Positions 20,767 to 30,018 of a stretch of 41,162 nt of DNA are shown in pieces. Each line of letters opens with the position of its first letter. The stretch's first letter is position 1. Origin of the DNA: Tissierellia bacterium (lineage in GTDB: Bacteria > Bacillota > Clostridia > Tissierellales > Tissierellaceae); contig JAAYFT010000140.1 of NCBI GenBank assembly GCA_012728125.1, positions 1 to 41,162 on the forward strand, given 5' to 3'. The position numbers and the translations under genes were made by a program. The notes beneath the pieces are model-generated. The model was not told the DNA's origin, did no database searches, and saw only the letters and a program-made list of their open reading frames with translations.

Positions 20767-21231
20767 TTATTGACTTTCTGATAAAAATATATTGATATCA
20801 AATTCTCCAATATGGGTTCTTAAAGGTATGAGTAAGGCTTTTTTATTGGCCATAGATAAAGACTGGTATTCACCTATGATAACTTGTGGAGGCACGATAT
20901 CACAAATATAGTTGTGATTAGTTAAATTAGTTACCGCATTCCCTCCAATAATATTTGCCACTTCTCCTAAGGCAGAAGAAACAAAGCTATCTATTGTCTT
21001 CATCTCTAGTCCTGACATTATACGAACCATTTCTAATGTCATGTCTTGAGTGAAGCTAAAAAGTATAGACCCTTTTAAATCTCCTGTCACTCCTAAGACT
21101 ACATTTGCATTTCTACTGCTGACTAAGCCTTCTACTACTTTAATGTCCCCTCTTTCAACTCTTAAATCAAGCATTAAATTGAATACATCTTGGGTAGCGC
21201 TATAAAAGGCATTTATGCATTCAGCTTTCAT
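20767..21231 (-). CDS. cheX: CheX-like chemotaxis phosphatase
   Basis: 154 residues, the usual size for CheX, which dephosphorylates CheY-P and returns the flagellar motor to its default state. The family's catalytic E-x2-N is seen in ALGEVANIIGGNAV (E90, N93). The rest fits the CheX/CheC fold (GVTGDLKGSILFSF in the middle, VPPQVIIGE later). It overlaps the hemerythrin gene by 11 nt, so the two are made together. There are no other chemotaxis or flagellar genes in the window. Its target could be CheY or another response regulator. Confidence 0.85.
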   Translation of the reverse strand: MKAECINAFYSATQDVFNLMLDLRVERGDIKVVEGLVSSRNANVVLGVTGDLKGSILFSFTQDMTLEMVRIMSGLEMKTIDSFVSSALGEVANIIGGNAVTNLTNHNYICDIVPPQVIIGEYQSLSMANKKALLIPLRTHIGEFDINIFLSESQ

Positions 21232-21649
21232 TATGCCTTACCCCCTTTTCTTTAACATATTCTCCGATTTTTTGGTCCATCTTTCCTACATGCATAATTA
21301 GCCATGCCATTAATTTGGCAGCAAATTCTTTTATCTTTTCTTCATTGAATTCACCTTGGTCAAAAATTCTGACATAATCATTTATGCCTTCCCTAAACTT
21401 AGCATGTGCTTCCCTATGTACTTCCAAATCCGGATAGTTGATCTCCTCTTGATACCTTTCTTCATCATTGAAGTGGTAAATAACATAGTCCTTCATAAAA
21501 TCTAGGGTTTCCTTTACATCATCCATCTTATCTTCCCAGTTGGTCTCGCTTTGTACTATCTGGATAAAATGGGATAGTCGTTTAAAAAGCTCCTTATGTT
21601 GATTGTCTATTAGCTCAACCCCTATACTATATCTTTCTTTCCACATCAT
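21221..21649 (-). CDS. Bacteriohemerythrin
   Basis: 142-residue four-helix O2-binding protein with a non-heme di-iron site. All seven expected iron ligands are present with hemerythrin spacing: H18 (DNQHKEL), H59 and E63 (HFNDEE), H78 and H82 (HREAH), H120 and D125 (HVGKMD). In anaerobes such proteins sense, store or scavenge O2. The coupled CheX suggests a link from oxygen or redox to motility, which is inference. GGGGG lies ~8 nt before the first of two adjacent ATGs. Confidence 0.93.
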   Translation of the reverse strand: MMWKERYSIGVELIDNQHKELFKRLSHFIQIVQSETNWEDKMDDVKETLDFMKDYVIYHFNDEERYQEEINYPDLEVHREAHAKFREGINDYVRIFDQGEFNEEKIKEFAAKLMAWLIMHVGKMDQKIGEYVKEKGVRHNES

Positions 21650-21698
21650 AAATTTCGCCCCCTTTTTGTTTTATTTTATATACCCTAATATCAGGCCT

Positions 21699-22913
21699 CT
21701 AATTATTTATTTCTAGGGCAAGTTTCTTTTCTTCATCTAATTCCACATCTCCATGTTTCACAAAGGTCATACAGAATAAGGCTATTGCAAATGCAATTAC
21801 AGAATAGAAGAATAATATGCCATAGCTGCCTATAATATCCTTAATAAATCCAAATAAAATTGGACTTAATACTGCAGAACTTGCAGAGAAGAAGTAGTAG
21901 TATCCTGTATAGGCCCCAACTCCATTTTTAGGCGCAATTTCCACTACCATAGGATAGGAGTTTATGTTGATTAAGGCCCAGAAAAATCCTCCTAGGACAA
22001 ATAACACCGATATTAAAGGTACTGTCTTTATGAATATTAAAGGTGTAAAGGTTAAAAATACTCCTGTTACGCCCGTTAAAATAGTCTTTCTTCTTCCAAA
22101 TTTCGTTCCAATATAGCCCGATGGAATAGCAAATACTAAGAAAGAAGCTGAAAAAATTGATAGTAGAATACTTGCATTAGATGGGTCTATATTTAGTACA
22201 TATTGGGCATAAAGTGAGAAAAAGGTTTCAACTGCATTATAGCCTGAAAACCAAAAGAAGACTGCTAATAATAAAAAGACTAGACTCCTTGTTTTCCCTA
22301 CATCCTTATTCTTTTCTTTTGTTTTCTTCTTTTCTACGGTAAAATCAGTATTTTCTTTAATAAAGACAAATAAAATAAATAATGCCATTAACATAACAAC
22401 AGTAGATAGATGAAATGGATAACTTGGATTAGTCCTGTATAATAGACCTCCAAATAGGTATGCAATAACAGCAGCTAGTCCACCCATGAAGTTGATAATT
22501 CCATTGGCCTTTGACCTCAATGGACTTGGAGTAATATCTGGCATCAAGGCCACTGTAGGTGCCCTATAAACACTCATCATAAAGTTCATTATTATTATTG
22601 TTATCATTAAAGTTGCCAAGCTATTGGTATAGGGTATAAGGGAGAACAACAGAGCAGAAATAGGCATACCAATTAATATATAAGGCATCCTTCTGCCAAA
22701 CCTACTCTTTGTCCTATCGCTCATGGCACCGAAAATGGGTTGAAAGATAACTGCAAATAGGTTATCTATGGTCATTATCAGACCTATGAGGGTTGCTTTT
22801 GTTGTATATTGTTCCAGCATAATTGGAACAAAAGCATTATAAACTGGCCATAGTAGATTTATCCCAAAAAAACCTAGACCTAAAATAAACGTTTTTTTCA
22901 TATCTAGTTTCAT
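21699..22913 (-). CDS. MFS transporter, SLC45/GPH-like
   Basis: 404-residue membrane protein with ~12 hydrophobic helices. Between TM2 and TM3 is the MFS motif A variant FGAMSDRTKSRFGRRMPYI, and a second copy (GYIGTKFGRRK) lies between TM8 and TM9. The motif variant with D-R-T-x-S-R-x-GRR-(R/M)-P-Y resembles the sugar carriers of the GPH/SLC45 group. The substrate is unknown. A TTG at 22919 is in frame, but GGGGG is too close to it; the ATG at 22913 has proper 8-nt spacing. It is downstream of yerC on the same strand, with only a weak hairpin between. Confidence 0.85.
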   Translation of the reverse strand: MKLDMKKTFILGLGFFGINLLWPVYNAFVPIMLEQYTTKATLIGLIMTIDNLFAVIFQPIFGAMSDRTKSRFGRRMPYILIGMPISALLFSLIPYTNSLATLMITIIIMNFMMSVYRAPTVALMPDITPSPLRSKANGIINFMGGLAAVIAYLFGGLLYRTNPSYPFHLSTVVMLMALFILFVFIKENTDFTVEKKKTKEKNKDVGKTRSLVFLLLAVFFWFSGYNAVETFFSLYAQYVLNIDPSNASILLSIFSASFLVFAIPSGYIGTKFGRRKTILTGVTGVFLTFTPLIFIKTVPLISVLFVLGGFFWALININSYPMVVEIAPKNGVGAYTGYYYFFSASSAVLSPILFGFIKDIIGSYGILFFYSVIAFAIALFCMTFVKHGDVELDEEKKLALEINN

Positions 22914-22935
22914 AATCAATTCCCCCTATAAAAGG

Positions 22936-22956
22936 AATAGGGACTTAAGAGTCCCC
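22936..22956 (-). terminator. Weak hairpin between yerC-like gene and MFS gene
   Basis: GGGACT-CTTA-AGTCCC on the minus strand, followed by TATTCCTTTTATAG. The poor T-tail suggests a partial terminator or an mRNA end-stabilising stem. Confidence 0.45.
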
Positions 22957-22958
22957 TT

Positions 22959-23258
22959 TTACTCTATTATACCTAATTTTCTTAATACTATATTATAGCC
23001 ATCTGCACCATAGTTTAAGGCCCTATTGATCCTACTTATGGTTGCAGTGCTGGCTCCTGTTTCTTCTTCTATTTCATTATATGTTTTGTTGGCTTTAAGG
23101 AGTTTGGCTACTTCCAACCTTTGAGCGATAGCTTGTATCTCTTTTATGGTGCAAATATCTTCAAAGAACCTATAACACTCCTCTATGTTCTCTAAGACTA
23201 AAACCGCCTCAAAGAATTCATCTACAGCCTTTGATTTTATTCTTGAATTATAATCCAT
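22959..23258 (-). CDS. YerC/YecD-family TrpR-related DNA-binding protein
   Basis: 99 residues, of normal length for the small TrpR-like YerC family of Firmicutes. The helix-turn-helix is clear at ~58-80 (KTYNEIEEETGASTATISRINRAL), preceded by the family's EIQAIAQRLEVAKLL. Members are presumed transcription regulators; the ligand is not known. AGGAGG stands before the ATG. Its own promoter is upstream, and the gene sits between fhs and the MFS gene. Confidence 0.9.
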   Translation of the reverse strand: MDYNSRIKSKAVDEFFEAVLVLENIEECYRFFEDICTIKEIQAIAQRLEVAKLLKANKTYNEIEEETGASTATISRINRALNYGADGYNIVLRKLGIIE

Positions 23259-23272
23259 TTTGACCTCCTAAA

Positions 23273-23301
23273 ATTATACATTATTATATTAGTGTATTCA
23301 A
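23273..23301 (-). promoter_or_regulatory. Sigma-A promoter of the yerC-like gene
   Basis: TTGAAT (23296-23301) and TATAAT (23273-23278), 17-bp spacing, 14 bp before the start codon. Confidence 0.75.
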
Positions 23302-23312
23302 GTAGGATTTGA

Positions 23313-23344
23313 TAATAATAGCTGGGTTTCCCCAGCCATTATTA
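23313..23344 (-). terminator. Hairpin at the end of fhs
   Basis: TAATAATGGCTGGG-GAAA-CCCAGCTATTATTA on the minus strand is a 14-bp stem (one G-U pair) with a stable GAAA loop; it starts at the stop codon. There is no T-run after it, so it may stabilise the mRNA end rather than terminate. Confidence 0.55.
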
Positions 23345-25012
23345 GAATAATCCTACTATTTCTCCACTTGGTAATATATCGATTTTGTTGGCAGCTGGAA
23401 CTTTTGGTAATCCTGGCATTGTCATTATGTCCCCAGTCAATGCTACTAAGAAACCTGCTCCATTTGATACCTTAACTTCTCTAACGGTTATAGTAAATCC
23501 TGTAGGTCTTCCTAATAGGTTTGGATCATCTGATAAGGAGTATTGGGTTTTAGCCATACAAATTGGCATTTTATCTAAACCTAATTTTTCAAGTTCTGCT
23601 ATTTGTTTTTCACAAGCCTTAGTATATTCTACTCCGTCTGCACCGTAAACTTCTTTAGCTATCTTTCCTATCTTATCCTTAATGGATTCTTCTACATCAT
23701 AAATTGGTGCAAAGTTGGATTCTTTAGTTTCACATACTCTTACAACTGCTTCTGCTAATTCAATTCCACCTTCGCCACCCTTAGCCCATACTTCTGAAAG
23801 GACAGCTTCAGCACCTAATGACCTACATCTTTCAAGTACATAGTTTAATTCAGCTTCAGTGTCTGTTGGGAATTTGTTTATAGCCACTACAGCTGGAACA
23901 CCAAACTTATTAACATTTTCTATGTGTTTCTCTAAGTTTGCAAATCCTTTTGCTAATGCATCAAGGTTTTCTTGACCTAGTTCATCTTTCTTAACTCCAC
24001 CATTGTATTTTAGAGCTCTTACAGTAGCTACTATTACTGCAGCATCTGGTTTAAGTCCTGCAAATCTAGCCTTAATGTCGAAGAATTTCTCAGCACCTAA
24101 GTCTGCTCCGAAGCCTGCCTCTGTAACTGTATATTCAGCTAGTTTTAAAGCTAATTTTGTAGCTAATATGGAGTTACATCCGTGGGCAATGTTAGCAAAT
24201 GGTCCACCATGGATGAAGGCTGGAGTATTTTCTAATGTTTGAACAAGGTTAGGATGAATTGCATCCTTCATAAGTACTGCCACTGCACCTTGTGCATTTA
24301 AATCTCTAGCATATACTGGCTCTCCATCATAGGTATATGCTACGATAATATTTCCTACTCTTTCCTTTAAGTCTTCTAAATCCTTAGATAGACAGAAAAT
24401 AGCCATTATTTCAGACGCTACTGTAATATCAAAACCATCTTGTCTAGGTACTCCTTGGGATTTTCCGCCTAAGCCTATAACTATATTTCTTAAAGCCCTA
24501 TCGTTCATATCCAATACTCTTTTCCAAACGATTCTTCTTGGGTCAATGTTTAATTCATTTCCTCTATGGATATGGTTATCTAATAGAGCTGCAATTAGGT
24601 TGTGAGCTGTAGTTATGGCGTGGAAGTCTCCTGTGAAGTGTAGATTTATATCTTCCATTGGAACTACTTGAGAGTATCCTCCACCAGCTGCTCCACCTTT
24701 AACTCCAAAACTTGGTCCTAAGGATGGCTCTCTTAAAGCTGTTATAGCTGTTTTGCCTATCTTATTTAATCCCATTGACAGACCTATATTGGTAGTAGTT
24801 TTACCTTCTCCTGCAGGAGTTGGGTTAATGGCAGTAACTAAAACTAGTTTTCCGTCTGGCTTATCCTTTAACTCTTCTAAAAGATCTAAGGACACTTTTG
24901 CCTTGTACTTACCATAATGAATTAGTTTGTCTTCCTTTATACCTAGTTTGCTTGCTACCTCAGTAATAGGTAACATCTTTGCCTCTTGAGCAATTTGCAC
25001 GTCTGTTTTCAT
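23342..25012 (-). CDS. fhs: Formate--tetrahydrofolate ligase
   Basis: 556 residues, full length. It joins formate to tetrahydrofolate with ATP, giving 10-formyl-THF. The P-loop TPAGEGKT is at 65-72, followed by signature stretches [21 protein letters not shown] and [16 protein letters not shown], and [13 protein letters not shown] at the C-terminus. 10-formyl-THF is the one-carbon donor for PurN and PurH, whose genes lie just upstream on the same strand, though fhs is separated from purD by a terminator. GGAGGAATCTAG precedes the ATG. Confidence 0.98.
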   Translation of the reverse strand: MKTDVQIAQEAKMLPITEVASKLGIKEDKLIHYGKYKAKVSLDLLEELKDKPDGKLVLVTAINPTPAGEGKTTTNIGLSMGLNKIGKTAITALREPSLGPSFGVKGGAAGGGYSQVVPMEDINLHFTGDFHAITTAHNLIAALLDNHIHRGNELNIDPRRIVWKRVLDMNDRALRNIVIGLGGKSQGVPRQDGFDITVASEIMAIFCLSKDLEDLKERVGNIIVAYTYDGEPVYARDLNAQGAVAVLMKDAIHPNLVQTLENTPAFIHGGPFANIAHGCNSILATKLALKLAEYTVTEAGFGADLGAEKFFDIKARFAGLKPDAAVIVATVRALKYNGGVKKDELGQENLDALAKGFANLEKHIENVNKFGVPAVVAINKFPTDTEAELNYVLERCRSLGAEAVLSEVWAKGGEGGIELAEAVVRVCETKESNFAPIYDVEESIKDKIGKIAKEVYGADGVEYTKACEKQIAELEKLGLDKMPICMAKTQYSLSDDPNLLGRPTGFTITVREVKVSNGAGFLVALTGDIMTMPGLPKVPAANKIDILPSGEIVGLF

Positions 25013-25272
25013 CTAGATTCCTCCCTTGTTCTTATTATATACTTATTATTATTTAAAATAATTTAATAATTATACTGAATTCATTAAGGCCAAACTTAAT
25101 GCTCAATTTTATATATACCCAGATAATATAATTTAATCCTTTAATTATTTATCAATAAGCTTTATTATATAACAAGTGGTTTTGACAAAATTTTATCAAA
25201 CTTCTCGCTTTAAATCAAGAGCACTCTATTGTATTATAACAAAAGCTGAGATATTTTGGAAATGTTTTTCAA
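25013..25272 (-). promoter_or_regulatory. AT-rich leader/promoter region of fhs with a 20-bp near-palindrome
   Basis: About 260 bp without a gene. It holds several promoter-like pairs on the minus strand, for example TTGATT and TAAAAT 17 bp apart. A near-perfect 20-bp palindrome at 25181-25200 (TTTGACAAAA/TTTTATCAAA, one mismatch) overlaps the latter. No folate (THF) riboswitch consensus was recognised. Confidence 0.4.
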
Positions 25273-25298
25273 TAAAAAAAGCAGGTTTTATCCTGCTT
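25273..25298 (-). terminator. Intrinsic terminator of the purine operon
   Basis: On the minus strand AAGCAGG-ATAAAA-CCTGCTT is followed by TTTTT, just after the purD stop. Confidence 0.9.
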
Positions 25299-25305
25299 CC
25301 TGTAA

Positions 25306-26574
25306 TTATTCCTTTTCTATATTAGTTTTACCTATATCACTTCTATAATACATGCCATTAAAACTAATCTTTTCTATATTAGCATATACCTTTTTTCTAG
25401 CATCTTCAAGCCGAGGACCTAAGCCTGTAACAGATAAGACCCTTCCACCATTGGTAAGTAAGGTTCTTCCTTCAAGCCTTGTTCCGTTGTGGAATAGAAT
25501 AATATCTTCATCTAATTCTTCTATGCCACTTATCTCAAATCCTTTTTCGAATTCACCAGGATAACCTTTAGATGTAATGATAACTGCTAAGCTGGCTTCT
25601 TCCTTCCATTTTAGATCTGCTTCTTTTAATGATCCATCTATTGTCTTCTCAAACAAGTCTATAATATCCACATCTAACCTAGGCATAAGAACCTCTGTCT
25701 CTGGGTCTCCAAACCGCACATTGAATTCTAAGACCTTTGGTTCTCCCTTAACTATCATAAGGCCAATAAATAATATGCCTCGGAAATCCATCTTTTCCTT
25801 ATTCAATCCATTTTTTATATTTTCCAATATATCTTCTTTTATTTTCTTCTTTAATTCATCTGTAAATAGTGGACTTGGGGAAAAGCATCCTACTCCTCCA
25901 GTATTTGGTCCTAAGTCATTTTCAAATATCTTTTTATAATCCTTAGCCGATTCCATGGGAATTATTTTATCCTTAGTTACGAAACAAAGGAGGGAGGCTT
26001 CTATGCCATCTAAAAATTCTTCTATAACTACCTTATCTCCTTCTTTGCCAAAGACCTTTTTCTCTAGTATATCTTCTAATGCAGCCATGGCTTCCTTTTT
26101 ATCATTACATATGACTACTCCCTTGCCAGCACATAGGCCATCGGCCTTAATGACTAGAGGATAGGAAAAGTCTTCTAGGCCTTCCATAGCCTCATTTAGA
26201 TCTGTATAAGTCCTATATTTAGCAGTAGGTATATTATACTTTTCCATGAACTTTTTAGAAAAGTCTTTGCTGCCTTCCAACCTGGCACAATCCTTGTTGA
26301 CTCCAAAGATTTTTAGGCCCTTTTCTTGAAACCTATCGACTATACCCAAAACTAAGGGTAGCTCTGGCCCTACTACAGTTAAGTCTATCCTATTATTTAA
26401 AGCAAAATCCAATAACCTATCTATATCATCTGCTTTTATATCTACGTTTTCAGCTATTGCTGCCGTTCCACCATTTCCAGGGGCACAGTAGATCTTACTT
26501 ACCCTAGGACTCTTGCTTATTTTCCAGCACAAAGCATGTTCCCTGCCGCCACTACCTATTACTAGTACCTTCAT
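25306..26574 (-). CDS. purD: Phosphoribosylamine--glycine ligase (GAR synthetase)
   Basis: 422-residue ATP-grasp enzyme making GAR from phosphoribosylamine, glycine and ATP. Seen: N-terminal VIGSGGREHALCWKI, central ADGLCAGKGVVI (ATP-grasp), GPNTGGVGCFSP, then EFNVRFGDPETEVLMPRL. It is the last gene of the purine operon, 16 nt after purH, with TTTGGAGGG before the ATG. In a pathway run on ammonia, PurD would take the very unstable phosphoribosylamine from PurF as usual. Confidence 0.98.
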   Translation of the reverse strand: MKVLVIGSGGREHALCWKISKSPRVSKIYCAPGNGGTAAIAENVDIKADDIDRLLDFALNNRIDLTVVGPELPLVLGIVDRFQEKGLKIFGVNKDCARLEGSKDFSKKFMEKYNIPTAKYRTYTDLNEAMEGLEDFSYPLVIKADGLCAGKGVVICNDKKEAMAALEDILEKKVFGKEGDKVVIEEFLDGIEASLLCFVTKDKIIPMESAKDYKKIFENDLGPNTGGVGCFSPSPLFTDELKKKIKEDILENIKNGLNKEKMDFRGILFIGLMIVKGEPKVLEFNVRFGDPETEVLMPRLDVDIIDLFEKTIDGSLKEADLKWKEEASLAVIITSKGYPGEFEKGFEISGIEELDEDIILFHNGTRLEGRTLLTNGGRVLSVTGLGPRLEDARKKVYANIEKISFNGMYYRSDIGKTNIEKE

Positions 26575-26590
26575 CTTATCCCTCCAAACA

Positions 26591-28123
26591 TCAATGTTTG
26601 AAATGCCTAATTCCAGTAAATATCATAGCAATGTTGTTTTTATTAGCCTCTTCTATGACTTCTTTGTCCTTTACAGAGCCACCTGGTTGAATTATGGCTG
26701 TAACTCCTGCCTTTGCCAAAAGTTCTATGGAATCAGTAAAGGGGAAGAAACCATCTGAAGCAAGTACTGCTCCTTTTACCTTGTCTCCTGCCCTGCTTAT
26801 GGCATTTTCCACTGCCCATACCCTATTTACTTCACCTAGGCCAATGCCGATGGTTGCCCTGTCCTTTGCTATGATTACTCCGTTGGACTTCACATTTTTA
26901 GCTGCCTTCCAGGCAAATAATAAATCTTCCAATTCCTTTTCTGTAGGCTTTCTATTGGTTACTACTTGGAAATCATCCTTTAATAAAACCGAATCCCTGT
27001 CTTGGACTAGTATTCCACCTAATACCTTCTTCACATCTAATTCCTTATATTCTTTATCCATTATATTTTCCAATTTCAAAATCCTAATATTCTTCTTTTG
27101 AGTAAGTACTTCTATAGCTTCATCAGTAAAGGAAGGGGCTATGATTATCTCTATGAATATTTCATTTATCCTCTCTGCCACATCCTTGTCTACTTTCCTA
27201 TTGGCAGCAATTATTCCGCCAAAAATAGATACCTTGTCGCATTCATAGGCCTTGTTATAGGCTTCCAGTAGATTTTCCCCACTTCCAATGCCACAAGGAT
27301 TTGTATGCTTTACAGCTACTACTGTAGGCTCATCGAATTCTTTTAAGATTTCAATACAGCCATTGGCATCATTTATATTGTTAAAGGAAAGTTCCTTGCC
27401 ATGTAGTTGGACTGCACCTGCAAGGGTACCTTCTTTCTTACCTACTTCCTTGTAAAATGCAGCTTTTTGATGGGGGTTTTCTCCATACCTTAGTTCTTCC
27501 TTAGACTTATATGCCAAAGTCAACTTGTCTGGGAATATTACCCCCTCTATGTCATTAAAATAATTGGATATTAAGGTGTCATAATAGGCTGTATAGTTGA
27601 AAACCTTCCTAGCCAGGTACCTTCTAGTTTCTAACTTAGTTTCACCCTTTTCCCTTAACTCATTTAATACTAAATCATAATCCTTTGGATCAACTATTAC
27701 CGTAACATCCTTATAGTTTTTAGCAGCTGCCCTAATCATAGATGGGCCACCTATATCTATATTTTCGATGACTTCTTCATGGCTTACACCTTGTTTCTTT
27801 ATAGTTTCTTCAAAGGGATATAGGTTATTTACCACCATATGGATGGGTTTTATGTTCATGTCTTCTACAGTCTTAACATGGGATGGATCATCTCTTCTAT
27901 ATAATAAGCCACCATGTATATATGGGTTTAAAGTCTTTACCCTGCCATCAAGTATCTCTGGGAAATTAGTTACATCTTCTACTTCAATGATATCTATACC
28001 TGCTTCTTTTAATATCTTTGATGTGCCTCCTGTTGAAATTATTTCCCAGCCTAATTTCTTTAGTTCCCTAGCAAATTCCACTACACCTTCCTTGTGGAAA
28101 ACGCTAATCAATGCCCTTTTCAT
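26591..28123 (-). CDS. purH: Bifunctional AICAR formyltransferase / IMP cyclohydrolase
   Basis: 510 residues. It carries out the last two steps to IMP. The N-terminal ~195 residues are the MGS-like cyclohydrolase ([37 protein letters not shown]). The rest is the transformylase, with the catalytic Lys-His pair in [10 protein letters not shown] (K272, H273) and [18 protein letters not shown] near the end. It uses 10-formyl-THF. It lies 10 nt after purN. Confidence 0.98.
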   Translation of the reverse strand: MKRALISVFHKEGVVEFARELKKLGWEIISTGGTSKILKEAGIDIIEVEDVTNFPEILDGRVKTLNPYIHGGLLYRRDDPSHVKTVEDMNIKPIHMVVNNLYPFEETIKKQGVSHEEVIENIDIGGPSMIRAAAKNYKDVTVIVDPKDYDLVLNELREKGETKLETRRYLARKVFNYTAYYDTLISNYFNDIEGVIFPDKLTLAYKSKEELRYGENPHQKAAFYKEVGKKEGTLAGAVQLHGKELSFNNINDANGCIEILKEFDEPTVVAVKHTNPCGIGSGENLLEAYNKAYECDKVSIFGGIIAANRKVDKDVAERINEIFIEIIIAPSFTDEAIEVLTQKKNIRILKLENIMDKEYKELDVKKVLGGILVQDRDSVLLKDDFQVVTNRKPTEKELEDLLFAWKAAKNVKSNGVIIAKDRATIGIGLGEVNRVWAVENAISRAGDKVKGAVLASDGFFPFTDSIELLAKAGVTAIIQPGGSVKDKEVIEEANKNNIAMIFTGIRHFKH

Positions 28124-28133
28124 TCTCTCACTC

Positions 28134-28757
28134 CTATTTTATTATGACTTTTCTTCCCCTAATAGCTAACCTGTTTTCGCAGTACAGCTTAACTGCTTGT
28201 ACTAAGATTTTATGTTCTACATTTAAGACCTTTTCCTTCAATGTATCTAAAGTATCACTATCTTCAACTCTCACTGGTTCTTGTAATATTATGGGGCCTG
28301 TATCAGTGCCTTCATCTACAAAGTGGACTGTAGCACCTGTTATTTTCACCCCATAGTCTAAGACTGCCTTATGGACCCTTTCTCCATAATAGCCCTTGCC
28401 ACAAAAACTTGGTATTAAGGAGGGATGGATATTTATTATTCGACCACTGAATTCCTCAATGAAATCCTTAGATAGGACTCTTAAATATCCTGCCAAAATA
28501 ATTAATTCTACCTTTCTAGCTTTAAAGCTTTTAATTAGTTCTAGATTATATTCTTCTTCGCTATTATACTGTTTCCTATCTAAGTATAGGGTTTCAATAT
28601 TTTCTTTTTGCCCTCTTACTAGGCCATAGGCATCTTCTTTATTAGATATTATTAACTCTATCTTTCCATTAATATTCCCATTATTAATATTATCGATTAT
28701 AGCCTGTAAATTTGTGCCTCCACCGGAAATCAAGACTCCTATTTTTACAGGTTCCAT
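28134..28757 (-). CDS. purN: Phosphoribosylglycinamide formyltransferase (GART)
   Basis: 207 residues. It transfers the formyl group of 10-formyl-THF to GAR. The N-terminus has [11 protein letters not shown]; the catalytic set is visible as N109 and H111 in [11 protein letters not shown] and D152 in DEGTDTGPI. The first 13 nt overlap the end of purM, so translation is coupled. Confidence 0.97.
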   Translation of the reverse strand: MEPVKIGVLISGGGTNLQAIIDNINNGNINGKIELIISNKEDAYGLVRGQKENIETLYLDRKQYNSEEEYNLELIKSFKARKVELIILAGYLRVLSKDFIEEFSGRIINIHPSLIPSFCGKGYYGERVHKAVLDYGVKITGATVHFVDEGTDTGPIILQEPVRVEDSDTLDTLKEKVLNVEHKILVQAVKLYCENRLAIRGRKVIIK

Positions 28758-29779
28758 AAAACTACTCCTTCATTGCCCTTTTTAATCTCTCCAAGGATAG
28801 TAAACTCTTCCCCTAATTCTACTAAATAATTTGTAATCTTAGCTAACTCTTCCTTATCTACTGCCATAACCATACCGATTCCCATATTGAAGGTGCCGTA
28901 CATTTCCTTCGTTTCGATATTGCCCCACTCTTGCAATAGTTTAAATATAGTTGGTGTTTTTATCTTTGAAACATCTACATGGGCAGTTAGGCCTTCTGGT
29001 AACATCCTTGGAATGTTTTCGTAGAAGCCACCACCGGTTATGTGGCTTAGGCCTTTAATATCGAATTTTTCTATTAGGTCGTATACTGGATTGGTATAGA
29101 TCCTGGTAGGCTTTATTAGTTCCTCACCAATGGTCATACCTAGTTCATCGATATAGTCATTGACATCCATCTTCTGTTTATCAAATACTATTTTTCTTAC
29201 TAAAGAAAATCCATTGCTATGGACTCCACTGGAAGGTAGGCCTAAGATATAGTCTCCTTCCTCTATTTTTGAGCCATCTATTATCTTTTTCTTATCTACT
29301 ACTCCTACACAAAAACCAGCTATATCGTATTCATCCTCTTTATAGAAGCCTGGCATCTCAGCAGTTTCTCCACCGATCAGGGCACAGCCTGCCTTGATAC
29401 ATCCATTGGATACTCCTTCTACTATGGAGGCCATCTTTTCTGGTATTAGCTTACCTGTGGCTATATAGTCTAAGAAAAACAAGGGTTTTGCTCCCTGGCA
29501 GAGGATGTCATTGGCACACATGGCTACACAGTCTTCACCTACGGTATTGTGCTTATCCATCATGAAGGCTATTCTTAGCTTGGTACCTACTCCGTCGGTA
29601 CCTGATACTAAAACCGGTTCTTCATAGGCCTTTGTATCCAGTTGAAAAAGTCCCGCAAAACCACCAATATCTGATAAAACTCCAGGAATATGGGTCTTCT
29701 TTATCATGCCCTTAATCATTTGCACTTGCTTATATCCCGCTTCCTTATCTACACCTGCATCTTTATAAGTTAAACTCAA
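28745..29779 (-). CDS. purM: Phosphoribosylformylglycinamidine cyclo-ligase (AIR synthetase)
   Basis: 344 residues, normal length. It closes the imidazole ring of AIR using ATP. Motifs: GVLSDIGGFAGLF, VSGTDGVGTKLRIA, CANDILCQGAKPLFFLDY, IGGETAEMPGFY, GLPSSGVHSNGFSL and HITGGGFYENIPRML. It starts at TTG with GGGAGGGATAAAG before it. A ~240-bp repeat-filled gap separates it from purF, so purM-N-H-D could be expressed at a different level from purL-E-F. Confidence 0.97.
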   Translation of the reverse strand: MSLTYKDAGVDKEAGYKQVQMIKGMIKKTHIPGVLSDIGGFAGLFQLDTKAYEEPVLVSGTDGVGTKLRIAFMMDKHNTVGEDCVAMCANDILCQGAKPLFFLDYIATGKLIPEKMASIVEGVSNGCIKAGCALIGGETAEMPGFYKEDEYDIAGFCVGVVDKKKIIDGSKIEEGDYILGLPSSGVHSNGFSLVRKIVFDKQKMDVNDYIDELGMTIGEELIKPTRIYTNPVYDLIEKFDIKGLSHITGGGFYENIPRMLPEGLTAHVDVSKIKTPTIFKLLQEWGNIETKEMYGTFNMGIGMVMAVDKEELAKITNYLVELGEEFTILGEIKKGNEGVVLWNL

Positions 29780-29802
29780 CTTTATCCCTCCCTTTACTTT
29801 AG

Positions 29803-30016
29803 TGAATAGTTAATAGTTAATAGTGAATAGACTTTTTAGTGAATAACTAATAGTGAATAGTTGTTAAGGTCGAACTCTCAGGTCGAAGATCCTTCGCTGG
29901 CGCTCAGGATGACAATTTGTCATTCCGAGCGAATGGGAGGAATCTTTTGACATCGAAGGCTCGACACAAAAAACTCTCCACTTTTCACAATTCACTTTTC
30001 ACTATTCACTATTTAC
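29803..30016. repeat. Intergenic repeat element inside the purine operon (long form)
   Basis: Starts with degenerate TAGTGAATAG(T) heptamers and ends with the complementary CACTTTTCAC/CACTATTCACTA series, forming inverted ends. The core is itself an imperfect inverted repeat: GATCCTTCGCTGGCGCTCAGGATGACAA faces TGTCATTCCGAGCGAATGGGAGGAATC. The 'GTCATTCTGAGCG...AAGAATC' type of sequence is a dispersed intergenic repeat I recall from many bacterial genomes. It can fold into a long stem in the purF-purM mRNA. Confidence 0.75.
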
Positions 30017-30018
30017 TT

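Noticed and set aside
25013-25272. Folate (THF) riboswitch before fhs
   Set aside because: No recognisable conserved THF aptamer core was found in the AT-rich leader.
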